Source of the DNA: Streptomyces lydicus
GTDB lineage: Bacteria; Actinomycetota; Actinomycetes; Streptomycetales; Streptomycetaceae
Assembly: GCF_001729485.1 (NCBI RefSeq)
Contig: NZ_CP017157.1
Span: 434,001 to 498,000 of the forward strand
Direction: 5' to 3'
DNA length: 64,000 bases
A program made the translations under genes and the position numbers. Under the pieces are notes generated by a model. That model was not told the DNA's origin and made no database searches. It saw nothing but the letters and a program-made list of their open reading frames with translations. Positions 27,052-36,443 of the stretch are shown piece after piece (the stretch's first letter is position 1; every line of letters begins with the position of its first letter).

Positions 27052-29045
27052 CGCTCACGACCACCGCCGTTCTCGTTCCCGTCCTGCCCTTCCTCGGGGC
27101 CGTCGCCGGCCTCTTCCTGGGGCGCCGCGCGCCCGGTTTCGTCCGGCCGCTGGCCGTGCTGCCGACGCTGGCCGCGGCCGCGCTCACCGTCGTCGTCGCC
27201 GTCGGGCAGGGCGGCGGCACCGCCACCGACGTCGCCACGCAGCTCACCCCGACCGGCTCGATCCCCATCGACCTGGCCCTGCACATCGACGGCTTCGCCG
27301 CGCTGATGGCCGTCCTCGTGGGCGTCGTGGCGACCTGCGTGCAGCTCTACTCCACCGCCTATCTGCGCGCCGACCCGCGCTACGCCTCCTACGCCGCGCT
27401 GGTCTCCCTCTTCACCTCCGCGATGCTGCTGGTCGTCTACACCGGCGACCTGATGGTGCTGCTGGTCGGCTGGGAAGTCATGGGCATCTGCTCCTACTTC
27501 CTCGTCGGCCACTACTGGGAGACCGAGACCGCCCGGGCCGCCTCCCTCAAGGCGTTCCTCGTCACCAAGCTCGGCGACGTCCCCTTCCTCTTCGGCATCT
27601 TCGCGCTGGCCGCCGACACCGGTACCTTCCGCATCACCGGCATCCTCGGCGCGGTCGCCAACCGCGGCCTGGACCACCCGACGCTGATCGCGCTGCTGCT
27701 GCTGGCCGGCGTCGCGGGCAAGTCCGCGCAGTTCCCGCTGCACACCTGGCTCCCGGACGCGATGGCCGGCCCGACCCCGGTCTCGGCGCTGATCCACGCC
27801 GCCACGATGGTGGCGGCCGGCATCTATGTCGTGGCCCGTCTCCTCCCGGTCTTCGCGGCCTCCGCGGCCGCCCTCGTCGTGATGGCCGTCATGGCGGCGA
27901 TCACCATGGTCGGCTCCGGTCTCGCCGCGCTGGCCCAGGACGACATCAAGCGCGTCCTGGCCTATTCGACGGTCGGCCAGCTCGGCTACATGCTGGGCGC
28001 GCTGGCCGTCGGCGACCGCGGCGCCGCCGTCTTCCACCTCCTGACGCACGGTGCGTTCAAGGCCCTCCTCTTCCTGGGCGCGGGCGTGATCATCCACGCC
28101 GCGGGCACCAACTCGCTGGCCGCGATGTCCCGGATGACGGGCCTGGCCCGGCGCATCCCGGACGCCTACTGGACCGTCACCGTGGCGCTGCTCGCGCTCG
28201 CCGCGATCCCGCCGTTCGCCGGCTTCTTCTCCAAGGAAGCCGTCCTGGGCGCCGCCGAGCACGCCGCCACCGGCGGTGCGCACGGCATCCCCGGCGCCGC
28301 CGGCTGGACCGTGCTGATCTCCGGCCTGCTCACCGCCCTGCTCACCGCGGCCTACGCCACCCGGCTGTGGCTGCTGACCTTCAGGGGCAACGGCGTCGAG
28401 GCCCCCGACCACGGCCGGCAGCCGCTCGTCATGAACGCCGTCCTGTGGGTGCTGTTCGTCCCCACCCTCGCGCTCGGCCTCACCGCCCCCTTCCTGCCCG
28501 GCTGGTTCGACGGGCGTTCGCTCGCCCCGACCCTGACCACCTCCGTCCTGGGCACCGGTATCGCCCTCGCCGGCGGCCTGGTCACCTACGCGGCCTGGCG
28601 CCACACCACGGCCCTGGCCGCCCGCACCCCGATCGGCGCGGTCATCGCCGACCCGGACGCCCCGCCCGGGCTCGCCGAGGAGACGGCCATCGCCACCCAC
28701 GCCCCGGTCTACGGGAGCGTGGCCGGCGCACCGGACCCGGCCGACCCCGGCCGCCTCCTCCTGGGCCCGCTCCAGCCGCACGCCGCCGTCGGCTTCCACC
28801 TCGACGCGGTCTACACCGCGCTGTTCGTCCGCCCCGTACGCGCCGCCGCCACGCTCGTCCGCTTCCTGGACCGCGAGGTCGTCGACACCTACGTCCGCGG
28901 CGCGGGCGCCGCCCCGCGCTGGCTGGGCGCCGCCGTCCGACGCGCCCAGACCGGGAACGTGCAGACCTACCTCGGCGCGCTGCTCGCCGGCTCGCTCGTG
29001 CTGGCCGTCGCCGCCGCCCTCATCGCCACGGGCACGGGAGCCTGA
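27048..29045 (+). CDS. nuoL: NADH-quinone oxidoreductase subunit L
   Basis: A 665-aa antiporter-like proton-pumping subunit at the far end of the membrane arm. The NuoL core is clear: [19 protein letters not shown] with the key Glu, [21 protein letters not shown], and [17 protein letters not shown]. The C-terminal lateral helix region is present. A non-conserved hydrophilic insert of about 50 residues ([17 protein letters not shown] onward) lies before it. The GTG at 27048 overlaps the nuoK stop. Confidence 0.95.
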   Translation: MTLTTTAVLVPVLPFLGAVAGLFLGRRAPGFVRPLAVLPTLAAAALTVVVAVGQGGGTATDVATQLTPTGSIPIDLALHIDGFAALMAVLVGVVATCVQLYSTAYLRADPRYASYAALVSLFTSAMLLVVYTGDLMVLLVGWEVMGICSYFLVGHYWETETARAASLKAFLVTKLGDVPFLFGIFALAADTGTFRITGILGAVANRGLDHPTLIALLLLAGVAGKSAQFPLHTWLPDAMAGPTPVSALIHAATMVAAGIYVVARLLPVFAASAAALVVMAVMAAITMVGSGLAALAQDDIKRVLAYSTVGQLGYMLGALAVGDRGAAVFHLLTHGAFKALLFLGAGVIIHAAGTNSLAAMSRMTGLARRIPDAYWTVTVALLALAAIPPFAGFFSKEAVLGAAEHAATGGAHGIPGAAGWTVLISGLLTALLTAAYATRLWLLTFRGNGVEAPDHGRQPLVMNAVLWVLFVPTLALGLTAPFLPGWFDGRSLAPTLTTSVLGTGIALAGGLVTYAAWRHTTALAARTPIGAVIADPDAPPGLAEETAIATHAPVYGSVAGAPDPADPGRLLLGPLQPHAAVGFHLDAVYTALFVRPVRAAATLVRFLDREVVDTYVRGAGAAPRWLGAAVRRAQTGNVQTYLGALLAGSLVLAVAAALIATGTGA

Positions 29046-29143
29046 CCGTGCCGCCATCCGCCGGGGGCCGACCCCCGCACCCCCAGCAGACAGTCCGCGT
29101 GGCCCGCCCCGCCGGAGCCGGAACCCCGAGGAGGGCCTGACCC

Positions 29144-30787
29144 GTGAACCACACCGCCCTGCAGATCCTCCTCGCGGCCGTCGTCGCCCTGCCCCTGATC
29201 GGCGCGCTGGCCGCGCTGTTCCCGGCCCCGCCCGGCCTGCGGGGCAAGGACCCCGACCAGGCCGTGCTGCGCCACGGCGTGACCGTCACCGGCGCCGTGC
29301 TCGCCGCCGCGATCGCGCTGGCCGTCGGCTTCGATCACGACCACCCGGCCCGTATGCAGGCCACCACCGACATCAGCTGGATCCCGGCGCTCGACATCCG
29401 CATCCACCTCGGCGTCGACGGCATCTCGCTCCCCCTCGTCGTCATGACCGCGCTGCTGACCTTCCTCTGCGCGCTCTATTCGTACTTCCACATGCCAACG
29501 GGCCCGTCACCCAAGGCATTCGTGGCCCTGCTGCTCGTCCTGGAGGCCGGCACCCTCGCCACCTTCGCCGTCCTGGACCTGATGCTCTTCTTCCTCGCCT
29601 TCGAGACGGTCCTCATCCCGATGTACTTCCTGATCGCCCGCTGGGGCGGCGCCGGAAGGCAGCCGGCCGCCTGGAAGTTCATCCTCTACACGCTGCTCGG
29701 CTCCGTCGTGATGCTGCTCGGCCTCCTCCTCATCGGCGTGAAATCCGGCACGTTCGACATGGTGGCACTCGCCACTGACAACGGCCCGAAAGCCCAGCTC
29801 AGCCATACCGTCCAGCTGCTCGCGGTGCTCACGGTCGGCATCGGACTGGCCGTCAAGTCCCCGATGTGGCCGCTGCACAGCTGGCTGCCGGACGCGCACA
29901 CCGCCGCCCCCACCGTCGGCTCGGTGCTGCTGGCCGGCGTCCTGCTGAAGATGGGCACGTACGGCTTCGTGCGGATCGCACTGCCCATCACCCCCGAGGG
30001 CATGCACACCTTCGCCCCGTACCTCGCCGCGCTGGCCGCCGTCGGCATCGTCTACGGCTCGCTCGCGTGTCTCGCCCTCGTCCGCAAGGGCGCCCAGGGC
30101 GACCTCAAGCGCCTGATCGCCTACAGCTCCGTCGGCCACATGGGCTTCGTCCTGCTCGGCATCGCCAGCATGACCCCCACCGGCGTCAACGGCGCGCTGT
30201 TCGCCAACATCGCGCACGGCCTGATCACCGGCCTGCTGTTCTTCATGGTCGGCGCCCTCAAGGACCGGTTCGGCAGCACCGACCTCGACACCCTCGCCGG
30301 CAGCACCGGCGCCGCCCTCTACGGCAAGGCCCCCCGCTTCGGCGGCCTGCTCGCCTTCGGGGCCGTCGCCTCCTTGGGCCTTCCCGGGCTCGCCGGCTTC
30401 TGGGGCGAGATGCTCGCCATGTTCGGCGCCTTCCGGCCGGCCGCCGGCCTGAGCCGCCCCGCCTTCCTGACGTTCATGGTGATGGCCGGCCTCGGCACCC
30501 TGCTGACCGCCGCCTACCTGCTGCTGGTCGTCCGCCGGGTCTGCATGGGCGGCACCCCGCACCTCGCACCGACCGCCCCGCTCGGCGCCGGCGACCCGCC
30601 CGGCGACGACGCCGCCACGCCGGGCCGCGCCGCCGACCGGGCCCCCGCGATCCCCGACCTCGCGCGCTACGAGTACGCCGCCTGGTCCCCGCTGGCCGCC
30701 CTCACCGTCCTCGCCGGCCTGTGGCCGGCGGCCCTCCTCGGCCTCAGCGATCCGGCCGTCCAGCAGCTCCTCGGAGGCGGTAAGTGA
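29144..30787 (+). CDS. nuoM: NADH-quinone oxidoreductase subunit M
   Basis: A 547-aa antiporter-like subunit. LFFLAFETVLIPMYFLIARWG holds the essential Glu, HSWLPDAHTAAPTVGSVLLAG and DLKRLIAYSSVGHMGFV hold the channel Lys/His residues. Length is normal apart from a polar insert near residues 470-500. The start at GTG 29144 has AGGAGG upstream. A gap of 98 nt, the only real gap in the operon, separates it from nuoL. Confidence 0.95.
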   Translation: MNHTALQILLAAVVALPLIGALAALFPAPPGLRGKDPDQAVLRHGVTVTGAVLAAAIALAVGFDHDHPARMQATTDISWIPALDIRIHLGVDGISLPLVVMTALLTFLCALYSYFHMPTGPSPKAFVALLLVLEAGTLATFAVLDLMLFFLAFETVLIPMYFLIARWGGAGRQPAAWKFILYTLLGSVVMLLGLLLIGVKSGTFDMVALATDNGPKAQLSHTVQLLAVLTVGIGLAVKSPMWPLHSWLPDAHTAAPTVGSVLLAGVLLKMGTYGFVRIALPITPEGMHTFAPYLAALAAVGIVYGSLACLALVRKGAQGDLKRLIAYSSVGHMGFVLLGIASMTPTGVNGALFANIAHGLITGLLFFMVGALKDRFGSTDLDTLAGSTGAALYGKAPRFGGLLAFGAVASLGLPGLAGFWGEMLAMFGAFRPAAGLSRPAFLTFMVMAGLGTLLTAAYLLLVVRRVCMGGTPHLAPTAPLGAGDPPGDDAATPGRAADRAPAIPDLARYEYAAWSPLAALTVLAGLWPAALLGLSDPAVQQLLGGGK

Positions 30788-32316
30788 TGAGCCAGGTCAC
30801 CTCCCTCGTCCAGTCCGTCGACTGGGTCGCCCTCGCCCCGCCCACCCTGACCGCGGCCGTCGCCCTGGTGGTGCTCGTCGCCGATCTCTTCGTCCCGGCG
30901 GCCCGCAAGCCGCTGCTCGGCTGGCTCGCGACGGCCGGTCTCGCGCTCGCCGTGCTCTCCCTCCTGCCCCTCCTGAACGGCGACCGCCGCACCTTCTGCC
31001 TCGCCGGGCACCCCGACGTGTGCAGCTACGCGGCCGACCCGTTCGCCCTGGTCATCCAGTTCCTGGTGCTCGGCGGCGCGCTGCTGACCGCGCTGCTGTC
31101 CATCGACACCGTCAAGGACCAGGACCTGCCCACCGGCGAGTACTGGTTCCTGCTGCTGTCCTCCGCGGCCGGCGCCGCCCTGCTGCCCGCCTCCCGGGAC
31201 CTGGCCACCCTCGTCATCGCCCTGGAGGTGGCCTCGCTGCCCGCCTTCGCCCTCGTGGGCCTGCGGCGCGGCGACCGGCTCTCCTCCGAGGCGGCGCTGA
31301 AGTTCTTCCTGTCCTCGGTGGCCGCCACCGCCGTGATGCTGCTCGGCGTGAGCTTCCTGTACGCCGCCACCGGCAGCCTGCACCTCTCCCGGGTGGCGCA
31401 CGCCCTCACCGCCCTGCCCGACCCGCGCCTCGCCACCCTGGCCGCCGCCGGCGTCGCGCTCACCCTGGTGGGCTTCGCCTTCAAGACCGCGGCCGCCCCG
31501 TTCCACTTCTGGGTGCCGGACACCTACGTGGGCGCACCGCTGCCCATCGCCGGCTACCTCTCCGTGGTCGGCAAGGCCGTCGGCTTCTCCGGCCTGATCC
31601 TCGTCACCGTCCAGGGCTTCCCCTCGTACGCCGACGTCTGGGGCCCGGCGCTGGCCGTGCTGGCCGCGCTGACCATGACCGTCGGCAACGTCGCGGCGCT
31701 GCGCCAGGACCCGTACCGGGCGCACAGCGCGGTCCGCCTGCTCGCCTGGTCCTCGGTCGGACAGGCCGGCTACCTCCTGGTCCCGCTCGCCGCGGCCGGC
31801 TACGTCCACGACCCGGCGCACGCCATCGGCTCCACCGTCGCCTACGCCCTGATGTACGCGGCGGTGAACCTCGGCGCCTTCGCCGTCGCCGCCCTGGTCG
31901 CCCGCACCCGCCCCGGCAACCGCATCGCCGACTACCGGGGCCTGTACGCCCGGCGTCCCCTGGTGGCGCTCGCCCTCGGCTTCTTCCTGCTCTGCCTGGC
32001 CGGTCTGCCGCCCGGCATCATCGGCCTGTTCGCCAAGGTCACGGTGTTCTCCGCGGCCGTCGACGCGGGCCTGGCCTGGCTCGCCGTGGTGATGGCCGTC
32101 AATGTGGTCATCGCGCTCTACTACTACCTGCAGTGGACCGCGGTGCTCTTCCGCGGGGCCGAGGAGCCCGGGACCGCGCCTGAGGGCCCGCGGCCCGCCG
32201 TCGGCAGGGTCCCGGCGCCCCTCGCCACCGCCATCGGCCTCGCCGCCGTCCTCGGCGTCGCCCTCTCCGGAGCCCCGCAGCTCGTCCTGCGCTTCGCGTC
32301 CGGCGCGCTGCTCTGA
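30784..32316 (+). CDS. nuoN: NADH-quinone oxidoreductase subunit N
   Basis: A 510-aa antiporter-like subunit next to NuoK. FLLLSSAAGAALLPASRDLATLVIALEVASLPAFALVG carries the acidic channel residue (shown only in part here), with FHFWVPDTYVGAPLPIAGYL and AVRLLAWSSVGQAGYLL further on. GGAGG at 30773-30777 serves either the GTG at 30784 (overlapping the nuoM stop) or the ATG at 30787. Last gene of the operon, followed by a hairpin. Confidence 0.93.
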   Translation: MMSQVTSLVQSVDWVALAPPTLTAAVALVVLVADLFVPAARKPLLGWLATAGLALAVLSLLPLLNGDRRTFCLAGHPDVCSYAADPFALVIQFLVLGGALLTALLSIDTVKDQDLPTGEYWFLLLSSAAGAALLPASRDLATLVIALEVASLPAFALVGLRRGDRLSSEAALKFFLSSVAATAVMLLGVSFLYAATGSLHLSRVAHALTALPDPRLATLAAAGVALTLVGFAFKTAAAPFHFWVPDTYVGAPLPIAGYLSVVGKAVGFSGLILVTVQGFPSYADVWGPALAVLAALTMTVGNVAALRQDPYRAHSAVRLLAWSSVGQAGYLLVPLAAAGYVHDPAHAIGSTVAYALMYAAVNLGAFAVAALVARTRPGNRIADYRGLYARRPLVALALGFFLLCLAGLPPGIIGLFAKVTVFSAAVDAGLAWLAVVMAVNVVIALYYYLQWTAVLFRGAEEPGTAPEGPRPAVGRVPAPLATAIGLAAVLGVALSGAPQLVLRFASGALL

Positions 32317-32320
32317 CGGC

Positions 32321-32345
32321 GGGCCCGCACTCCTGCGGCGGGCCC
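32321..32345 (+). terminator. probable terminator of the nuo operon
   Basis: GGGCCCGC and GCGGGCCC form a perfect 8-bp stem with a 9-nt loop, four bases past the nuoN stop. No T-tract. Confidence 0.5.
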
Positions 32346-32456
32346 TGACGGGGCCCAGGGCGCCCGTACGGCGGTACGCCCCACGGGGCGGCCGTCCGCG
32401 CCCCGCCCGGCCCCGTCGCTCGCGCACAGGGGAACCAGGCCCGTTCATCTCGCGTT

Positions 32457-32488
32457 GACCAGTGAGTAAGGGTCCACTGGAGAGTGGA
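32457..32488 (+). promoter_or_regulatory. candidate htpX control region with small palindrome
   Basis: A TTGACC (-35-like) is followed by the inverted repeat TCCACT-GGAG-AGTGGA (32473-32488), which overlaps where a -10 would fall. This could be an operator. The -10 itself (TGGAGA) is poor. Found by eye. Confidence 0.3.
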
Positions 32489-32535
32489 GCAACGAAGCAC
32501 AGGGTTCCCCTGCCGCACCGCTTGGAGGGCGTACC

Positions 32536-33402
32536 GTGCACCGCCGGCACAACGGGCTCAGGACCGCCGTACTCCTCGGAGGGCTGTCCGCCCTCATCCT
32601 CGTCATCGGCAGCCTCTTCGGCCGTACGGGCCTGATCATCGCCGTCCTGGTGGCGCTGGGCACCAACGCCTACGCGTACTGGAACAGCGACAAGCTCGCG
32701 CTGCGGGCGATGCGGGCCCGCCCGGTCAGCGAGTTCGAGGCACCGCAGCTCTACCGGATGGTCCGCGAACTGTCGACGGCGGCCCGCCAGCCCATGCCGC
32801 GGCTGTACATCTCCCCGACCCAGGCGCCCAACGCCTTCGCCACCGGCCGCAACCCGCGCAACGCCGCGGTCTGCTGCACCGACGGCATCCTGCAGCTCCT
32901 GGACGAGCGCGAACTGCGCGGCGTCATCGGCCACGAGCTCAGCCACGTCTACAACCGCGACATCCTCATCTCCTCCGTGGCCGGCGCACTGGCCTCGGTG
33001 GTGATGTTCCTGGTCAACTTCGCCTGGCTGATCCCGCTGGGCCGAAGCGACGACGACGAGGGCCCCGGCCTGCTCGGCATGCTGCTGATCATGATCCTCG
33101 GACCGGTCGCGGCCTCACTGATCCAGCTGGCCGTCAGCCGCTCCCGCGAGTACGAGGCCGACGCCTCGGGCGCCCAGCTCACCGGCGACCCGCTCGCCCT
33201 GGCCTCCGCCCTGCGCAAGCTGGAGACCGGCACCCGGCAGCTGCCCCTGCCGCCGGAGCCGCGCCTGGAAACGGCGAGCCACATGATGATCGCCAACCCG
33301 TTCGGCGCGGGCGGCGGCCTGTCCCGGATGTTCTCCACCCACCCGCCGATGCGTGAGCGGATCACCCGCCTCGAACAGATGGCGGGCCACCGCCACCCGT
33401 GA
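32536..33402 (+). CDS. htpX: HtpX membrane metalloprotease
   Basis: A 288-aa M48-family zinc protease that degrades misfolded membrane proteins at the cytoplasmic face. Two N-terminal helices, then the zinc motif HELSH (His133, Glu134, His137) and the third ligand Glu in [13 protein letters not shown], then two further hydrophobic stretches. The GTG at 32536 follows GGAGGG. It lies 220 nt after nuoN with its own upstream region, so it is probably a separate unit; a role in quality control of the large membrane complex next door is only inference. Confidence 0.94.
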   Translation: MHRRHNGLRTAVLLGGLSALILVIGSLFGRTGLIIAVLVALGTNAYAYWNSDKLALRAMRARPVSEFEAPQLYRMVRELSTAARQPMPRLYISPTQAPNAFATGRNPRNAAVCCTDGILQLLDERELRGVIGHELSHVYNRDILISSVAGALASVVMFLVNFAWLIPLGRSDDDEGPGLLGMLLIMILGPVAASLIQLAVSRSREYEADASGAQLTGDPLALASALRKLETGTRQLPLPPEPRLETASHMMIANPFGAGGGLSRMFSTHPPMRERITRLEQMAGHRHP

Positions 33403-33535
33403 GGCCGCCCGCGACGGGCGGCTGGCCGTCCCCGCCCGCCCGTCGCATGATGAATGCAACGTTCAACCGGCTCCGGTGCGTCTAGCACGGCAGATGGAGA
33501 TGAGTTCCCGCCGTGCCCGTGGAAGGCTGCCGATC

Positions 33536-33928
33536 ATGAAAACCCTCCTCAACGTCCTCTGGCTGGTCCTGAGCGGCTTCTGGCTGGCCATCGGCTATGT
33601 CGTCGCGGGCATCATCTGCTGCATCCTGATCATCACGATCCCGTTCGGCATCGCGTCCTTCCGGATCGCCGGCTACGCCCTGTGGCCCTTCGGACGGACC
33701 ACCGTCCTGCGGCACGACGCCGGCGTCGGCTCGGCCGTCGGCAACGTCATCTGGATCATCTTCGCGGGCTGGTGGCTGGCCCTGGGGCACATCGTCACCG
33801 GTCTGGCCCTGTGCGTGACGATCATCGGCATCCCCTTCGGCATCGCCAACTTCAAGATGATCCCGATCTCCCTGGTGCCCCTGGGCCGCGACATCGTCCC
33901 CACGGACCAGCCGTTCGCCACCCGCTGA
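33536..33928 (+). CDS. YccF domain-containing membrane protein
   Basis: A 130-aa protein made of two related halves, each with a tryptophan-rich hydrophobic helix and an IPFGIA motif (ITIPFGIASFRIAGYALWPFGR and IIGIPFGIANFKMIPISLVPLGR in outline). This is the YccF/DUF307 pattern. Function unknown; found in the cytoplasmic membrane. The ATG at 33536 follows GGAAGG. It ends 34 nt from the convergent ABM gene. Confidence 0.85.
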   Translation: MKTLLNVLWLVLSGFWLAIGYVVAGIICCILIITIPFGIASFRIAGYALWPFGRTTVLRHDAGVGSAVGNVIWIIFAGWWLALGHIVTGLALCVTIIGIPFGIANFKMIPISLVPLGRDIVPTDQPFATR

Positions 33929-33962
33929 CCCCGGCGGCGCCCCGGGGCCCCGCGCCCCCGCC

Positions 33963-34700
33963 TCAGGCCCGTACGAGCCCCCGCGGGGACGTGTAGCGCC
34001 GGAAACCGAGCGGCTCGACCCCCGGCAGGCCGTGGATGAACCGCATCACGTCACCGCCGCCCCCGAGCTGTGCGTCGACCACCCGCTGGTGGGCCTCCGG
34101 GGTCGTCCACTCGCTGTAGTTGACGACCCGGGTGCCGTCCTCGCCGAGGTGGAAGTGCGAGGCGATCGCCCCGGCCCCCTGCTGCCGCTCGCCCACCAGG
34201 CCGAACAGGCCGTCGACGAGCTCCCGGGCCGCGTCGTGCCCCGTCGTCCGGAAGGCGACGCGTACGACGCAGCCCGGGGCCGCCGGCTCCCCCTCCGGCA
34301 GCATGCTGCGGTAGAGCCGGTAACGGGCGGGCCCCTCGCCGCCGACGCCGCCGACCGCGTCCGGCGCCGCCGCGATCCGCCCGCTCCGCCCGGTGTCCTC
34401 GCTCCGGACGAACTCCCGGTGCGCCGCCTCGCTCGTCCACTGGGCGTAATCGAGCACACTGCGCCCGTCCGTCCCGGCGAACAGCACCCGCGAGAGGAAG
34501 CCCGCCGGCAGCGGCGTCCCCTCCCAGGCACGGGCGGCGCCCTCCAGGACGGCCCGCTGCCCCTCGCGGCCGCCCGCGTCCCACTCGTCGATCAGCACCG
34601 TCCCGGCATCCGGCCGCCGCACCCGGGGGAACACATCCACCAGAAAACCGTCCCCGGCCACACCGGCGGGGTCCTTGCGCACGTCGTGAGAAGCAGTCAT
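33963..34700 (-). CDS. double ABM (antibiotic biosynthesis monooxygenase) domain protein
   Basis: A 245-aa protein with two dimeric alpha-beta barrel units. Both units carry a similar block: RSVLDYAQWTSEAAHREF (about residues 84-101) and TRVVNYSEWTTPEAHQRV (about 194-211). ABM domains include cofactor-free monooxygenases and heme-degrading enzymes, but many members have no known activity. The ATG at 34700 was chosen over one seven codons upstream. It is monocistronic, with no regulator beside it. Confidence 0.7.
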   Translation of the reverse strand: MTASHDVRKDPAGVAGDGFLVDVFPRVRRPDAGTVLIDEWDAGGREGQRAVLEGAARAWEGTPLPAGFLSRVLFAGTDGRSVLDYAQWTSEAAHREFVRSEDTGRSGRIAAAPDAVGGVGGEGPARYRLYRSMLPEGEPAAPGCVVRVAFRTTGHDAARELVDGLFGLVGERQQGAGAIASHFHLGEDGTRVVNYSEWTTPEAHQRVVDAQLGGGGDVMRFIHGLPGVEPLGFRRYTSPRGLVRA

Positions 34701-34781
34701 GCGACGACCCTGCAACCTCAACCAAGATCGAGGTCAAGCGGTACGCGCGGACGCCCCGCACGGCTGCCCGGAAAACGCCGG

Positions 34782-34811
34782 TGGGGCGGCACGCCGCAGC
34801 GCACCGCCCCA
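34782..34811 (-). terminator. hairpin terminator of yajQ
   Basis: TGGGGCGG pairs with CCGCCCCA across a 14-nt loop, 27 bases past the yajQ stop on the minus strand. Confidence 0.5.
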
Positions 34812-34837
34812 TCCGAAGGCACCCGAAAGCCTGACGG

Positions 34838-35326
34838 CTACCGGTAGTTCACGAACTGGATCGCGAACTCCAGGTCCTTGCCCTTCAGCAGCTGCTGCAC
34901 CGCCTGCAGGTCGTCCCGGCTCTTCGAGGTGACCCGCAGCTCGTCGCCCTGCACCTGCGCCTTGACGCCCTTGGGGCCCTCATCGCGAATGATCTTGGCG
35001 ACCTTCTTCGCGTTCTCCTGCGAGATCCCCTCCTCGATGGAGGCGAAGATCTTGTACTCCTTGCCCGAGGGCTGCGGCTCGCCGGCGTCCAGCGCCTTCA
35101 GCGAGATCCCGCGCTTGACCAGCTTGGACTGGAAGATGTCGAGCACGGCCTTGACCCGCTCCTCGGCGTTGGCCCGCATCTCGATCTTCTCGCCCGACCA
35201 CGCGATCGAGGCGTCCACGCCCTTGAAGTCGTAGCGCGTCGAGATCTCCTTGGCGGCCTGGTTGAGGGCGTTGTCGACCTCCTGCCGCTCTACCTTCGAG
35301 ACGATGTCGAAACTGGAGTCGGCCAT
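34838..35326 (-). CDS. yajQ: YajQ family nucleotide-binding protein
   Basis: A 162-aa cytosolic protein of the UPF0234 family: [20 protein letters not shown] at the start, [15 protein letters not shown] in the middle and a C-terminal half of similar ferredoxin-like fold. Family members have been reported to bind cyclic di-GMP or RNA; the role in Streptomyces is not established. The ATG at 35326 gives the conserved N-terminus; an in-frame start 11 codons upstream does not match the family. Confidence 0.93.
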   Translation of the reverse strand: MADSSFDIVSKVERQEVDNALNQAAKEISTRYDFKGVDASIAWSGEKIEMRANAEERVKAVLDIFQSKLVKRGISLKALDAGEPQPSGKEYKIFASIEEGISQENAKKVAKIIRDEGPKGVKAQVQGDELRVTSKSRDDLQAVQQLLKGKDLEFAIQFVNYR

Positions 35327-35455
35327 GTTGAGTTGGCTCCTCGTACCTAGATCCGTCACGGCTGCGGTCCGTCCCCGGACCGCCTGCCCAGCCTAGCCAC
35401 CCGGCCAAGATCCAGCGCTCACGAATCGAGTGGCGAACCACCCCCAGCCATCGGG

Positions 35456-35461
35456 TATGGT
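35456..35461 (+). promoter_or_regulatory. candidate -10 element of tRNA-Tyr
   Basis: TATGGT lies 56 bp before the mature tRNA-Tyr; an upstream GGCGAA at 18 bp is a weak -35. Confidence 0.35.
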
Positions 35462-35516
35462 TTACGTCGTTGCCACGGAGCACCGCCCACAAGCGGATCT
35501 CCCGGCAGCAAACCCT

Positions 35517-35598
35517 GGCGGTGTGCCCGAGCGGCCAAAGGGAGCAGACTGTAAATCTGCCGGCTCAGCCTTCCCAGGTTCGAATCCTGGCGCCGCCA
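35517..35598 (+). tRNA. tRNA-Tyr (anticodon GTA)
   Basis: An 82-nt type II tRNA with a long variable arm. Acceptor stem GGCGGTG/CGCCGCC, anticodon stem GCAGA/TCTGC with loop CTGTAAA (anticodon GTA), T stem CCAGG/CCTGG, discriminator A. CCA is not encoded. In S. coelicolor the SLP1 element uses a tRNA-Tyr gene in this neighbourhood as attB; here nothing is inserted. Confidence 0.96.
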
Positions 35599-35606
35599 CA
35601 GGTGTG

Positions 35607-35648
35607 AAAAGGCCCCCGAATCGTAGAAATGCGATTCGGGGGCCTTTT
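35607..35648 (+). terminator. rho-independent terminator of tRNA-Tyr
   Basis: A perfect 17-bp stem (AAAAGGCCCCCGAATCG with its complement) and an 8-nt loop end in TTTT. One of the strongest terminators in the window. Confidence 0.9.
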
Positions 35649-35669
35649 CGTGTCGGGGGCCTTTTCGTG
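35636..35669. repeat. 17-bp direct repeat at the terminator tail
   Basis: TCGGGGGCCTTTTCGTG occurs twice in direct succession (35636-35652 and 35653-35669). The first copy is the 3' arm of the terminator stem. It looks like a small tandem duplication beside a tRNA gene. Confidence 0.85.
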
Positions 35670-35693
35670 TGCCGCGTCGGCCTCGGGGCGCTT

Positions 35694-36356
35694 TCAGCGG
35701 TTCGCGACCGCCCGCACCGCGTCCTCCACCGGCACGTCCCCGCCGATCAGCTCCAGCGTGCGGCCGACGGTGCCCGGCTCGTCGAGCAGCGCCACCAGGG
35801 TGGCCGCCACGTCATCGCGCGACACCGCACCGCGGCCGGTCGCGTCGGCCAGCGTGATCAGGCCGGTCCCGGGGTCGTTCACCAGCCGGCCCGGCCGCAG
35901 GATCGTCCAGTCCAGCCCCGCGCGGGCCCGAACGTCCGCGTCCGCGGCGCCCTTCGCCCGCAGGTACGCCGCGAAGACCGGATCGGTGCCCTCCGGCGGC
36001 TCGCGGTCCGCGCCCATCGAGGAGACGACGAGGAAGCGGCGTACGCCCGTCGCCTCCGCCGCGTCCGCGAACAGCACCGCCGCGCCGCGGTCCACCGTCT
36101 CCTTGCGTGCGTCGCCGCTGCCCGGACCGGCGCCCGCCGCGAAGACCGCCGCGTCGGCACCCTCCATGTGCCGGGCGACATCCTCCACGGACGCCGACTC
36201 CAGGTCGCAGACCACCGGTTCGGCGCCCGCGGCCAGCAAGTCGCCGGCCTGCTCCGGCCGGCGGATGATGCCCGCGACCTCGTCCCCGCGCCTGGCGAGC
36301 AACCGCTCCAGCCGCAGCGCGATCTGACCATGTCCACCTGCGATGACAATGCGCAT
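35694..36356 (-). CDS. NAD(P)-binding atypical SDR family protein
   Basis: A 220-aa Rossmann-fold protein. MRIVIAGGHGQIALRLERLL has the GxxGxxG-type dinucleotide loop; VFAAGAGPGS, FLVVSSMGAD and LDWTILRPGRL follow the atypical SDR (YwnB/NmrA-like) pattern. It probably binds NAD(P)H as a reductase or sensor; substrate unknown. It lies just past tRNA-Tyr on the opposite strand and is monocistronic. Confidence 0.85.
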   Translation of the reverse strand: MRIVIAGGHGQIALRLERLLARRGDEVAGIIRRPEQAGDLLAAGAEPVVCDLESASVEDVARHMEGADAAVFAAGAGPGSGDARKETVDRGAAVLFADAAEATGVRRFLVVSSMGADREPPEGTDPVFAAYLRAKGAADADVRARAGLDWTILRPGRLVNDPGTGLITLADATGRGAVSRDDVAATLVALLDEPGTVGRTLELIGGDVPVEDAVRAVANR

Positions 36357-36443
36357 GATCCCGACCGTACGCCGAAGGGCCGTCAGGCGGCGCGGGACCG
36401 GCCGGGGCGGGGGAAGCCTTCTCGCCGCGGAGGCTCCGCCGGC

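Noticed and set aside
26931..29057. A 708-codon minus-strand open frame across nuoL
   Set aside because: Composition is Gly/Arg/Glu/Asp-rich with no family pattern, opposite an intact NuoL.
35607..35669. attL/attR remnants of an integrated element at tRNA-Tyr
   Set aside because: The repeated 17 bp is part of the terminator and not of the tRNA 3' end, and no integrase or excisionase gene is present.
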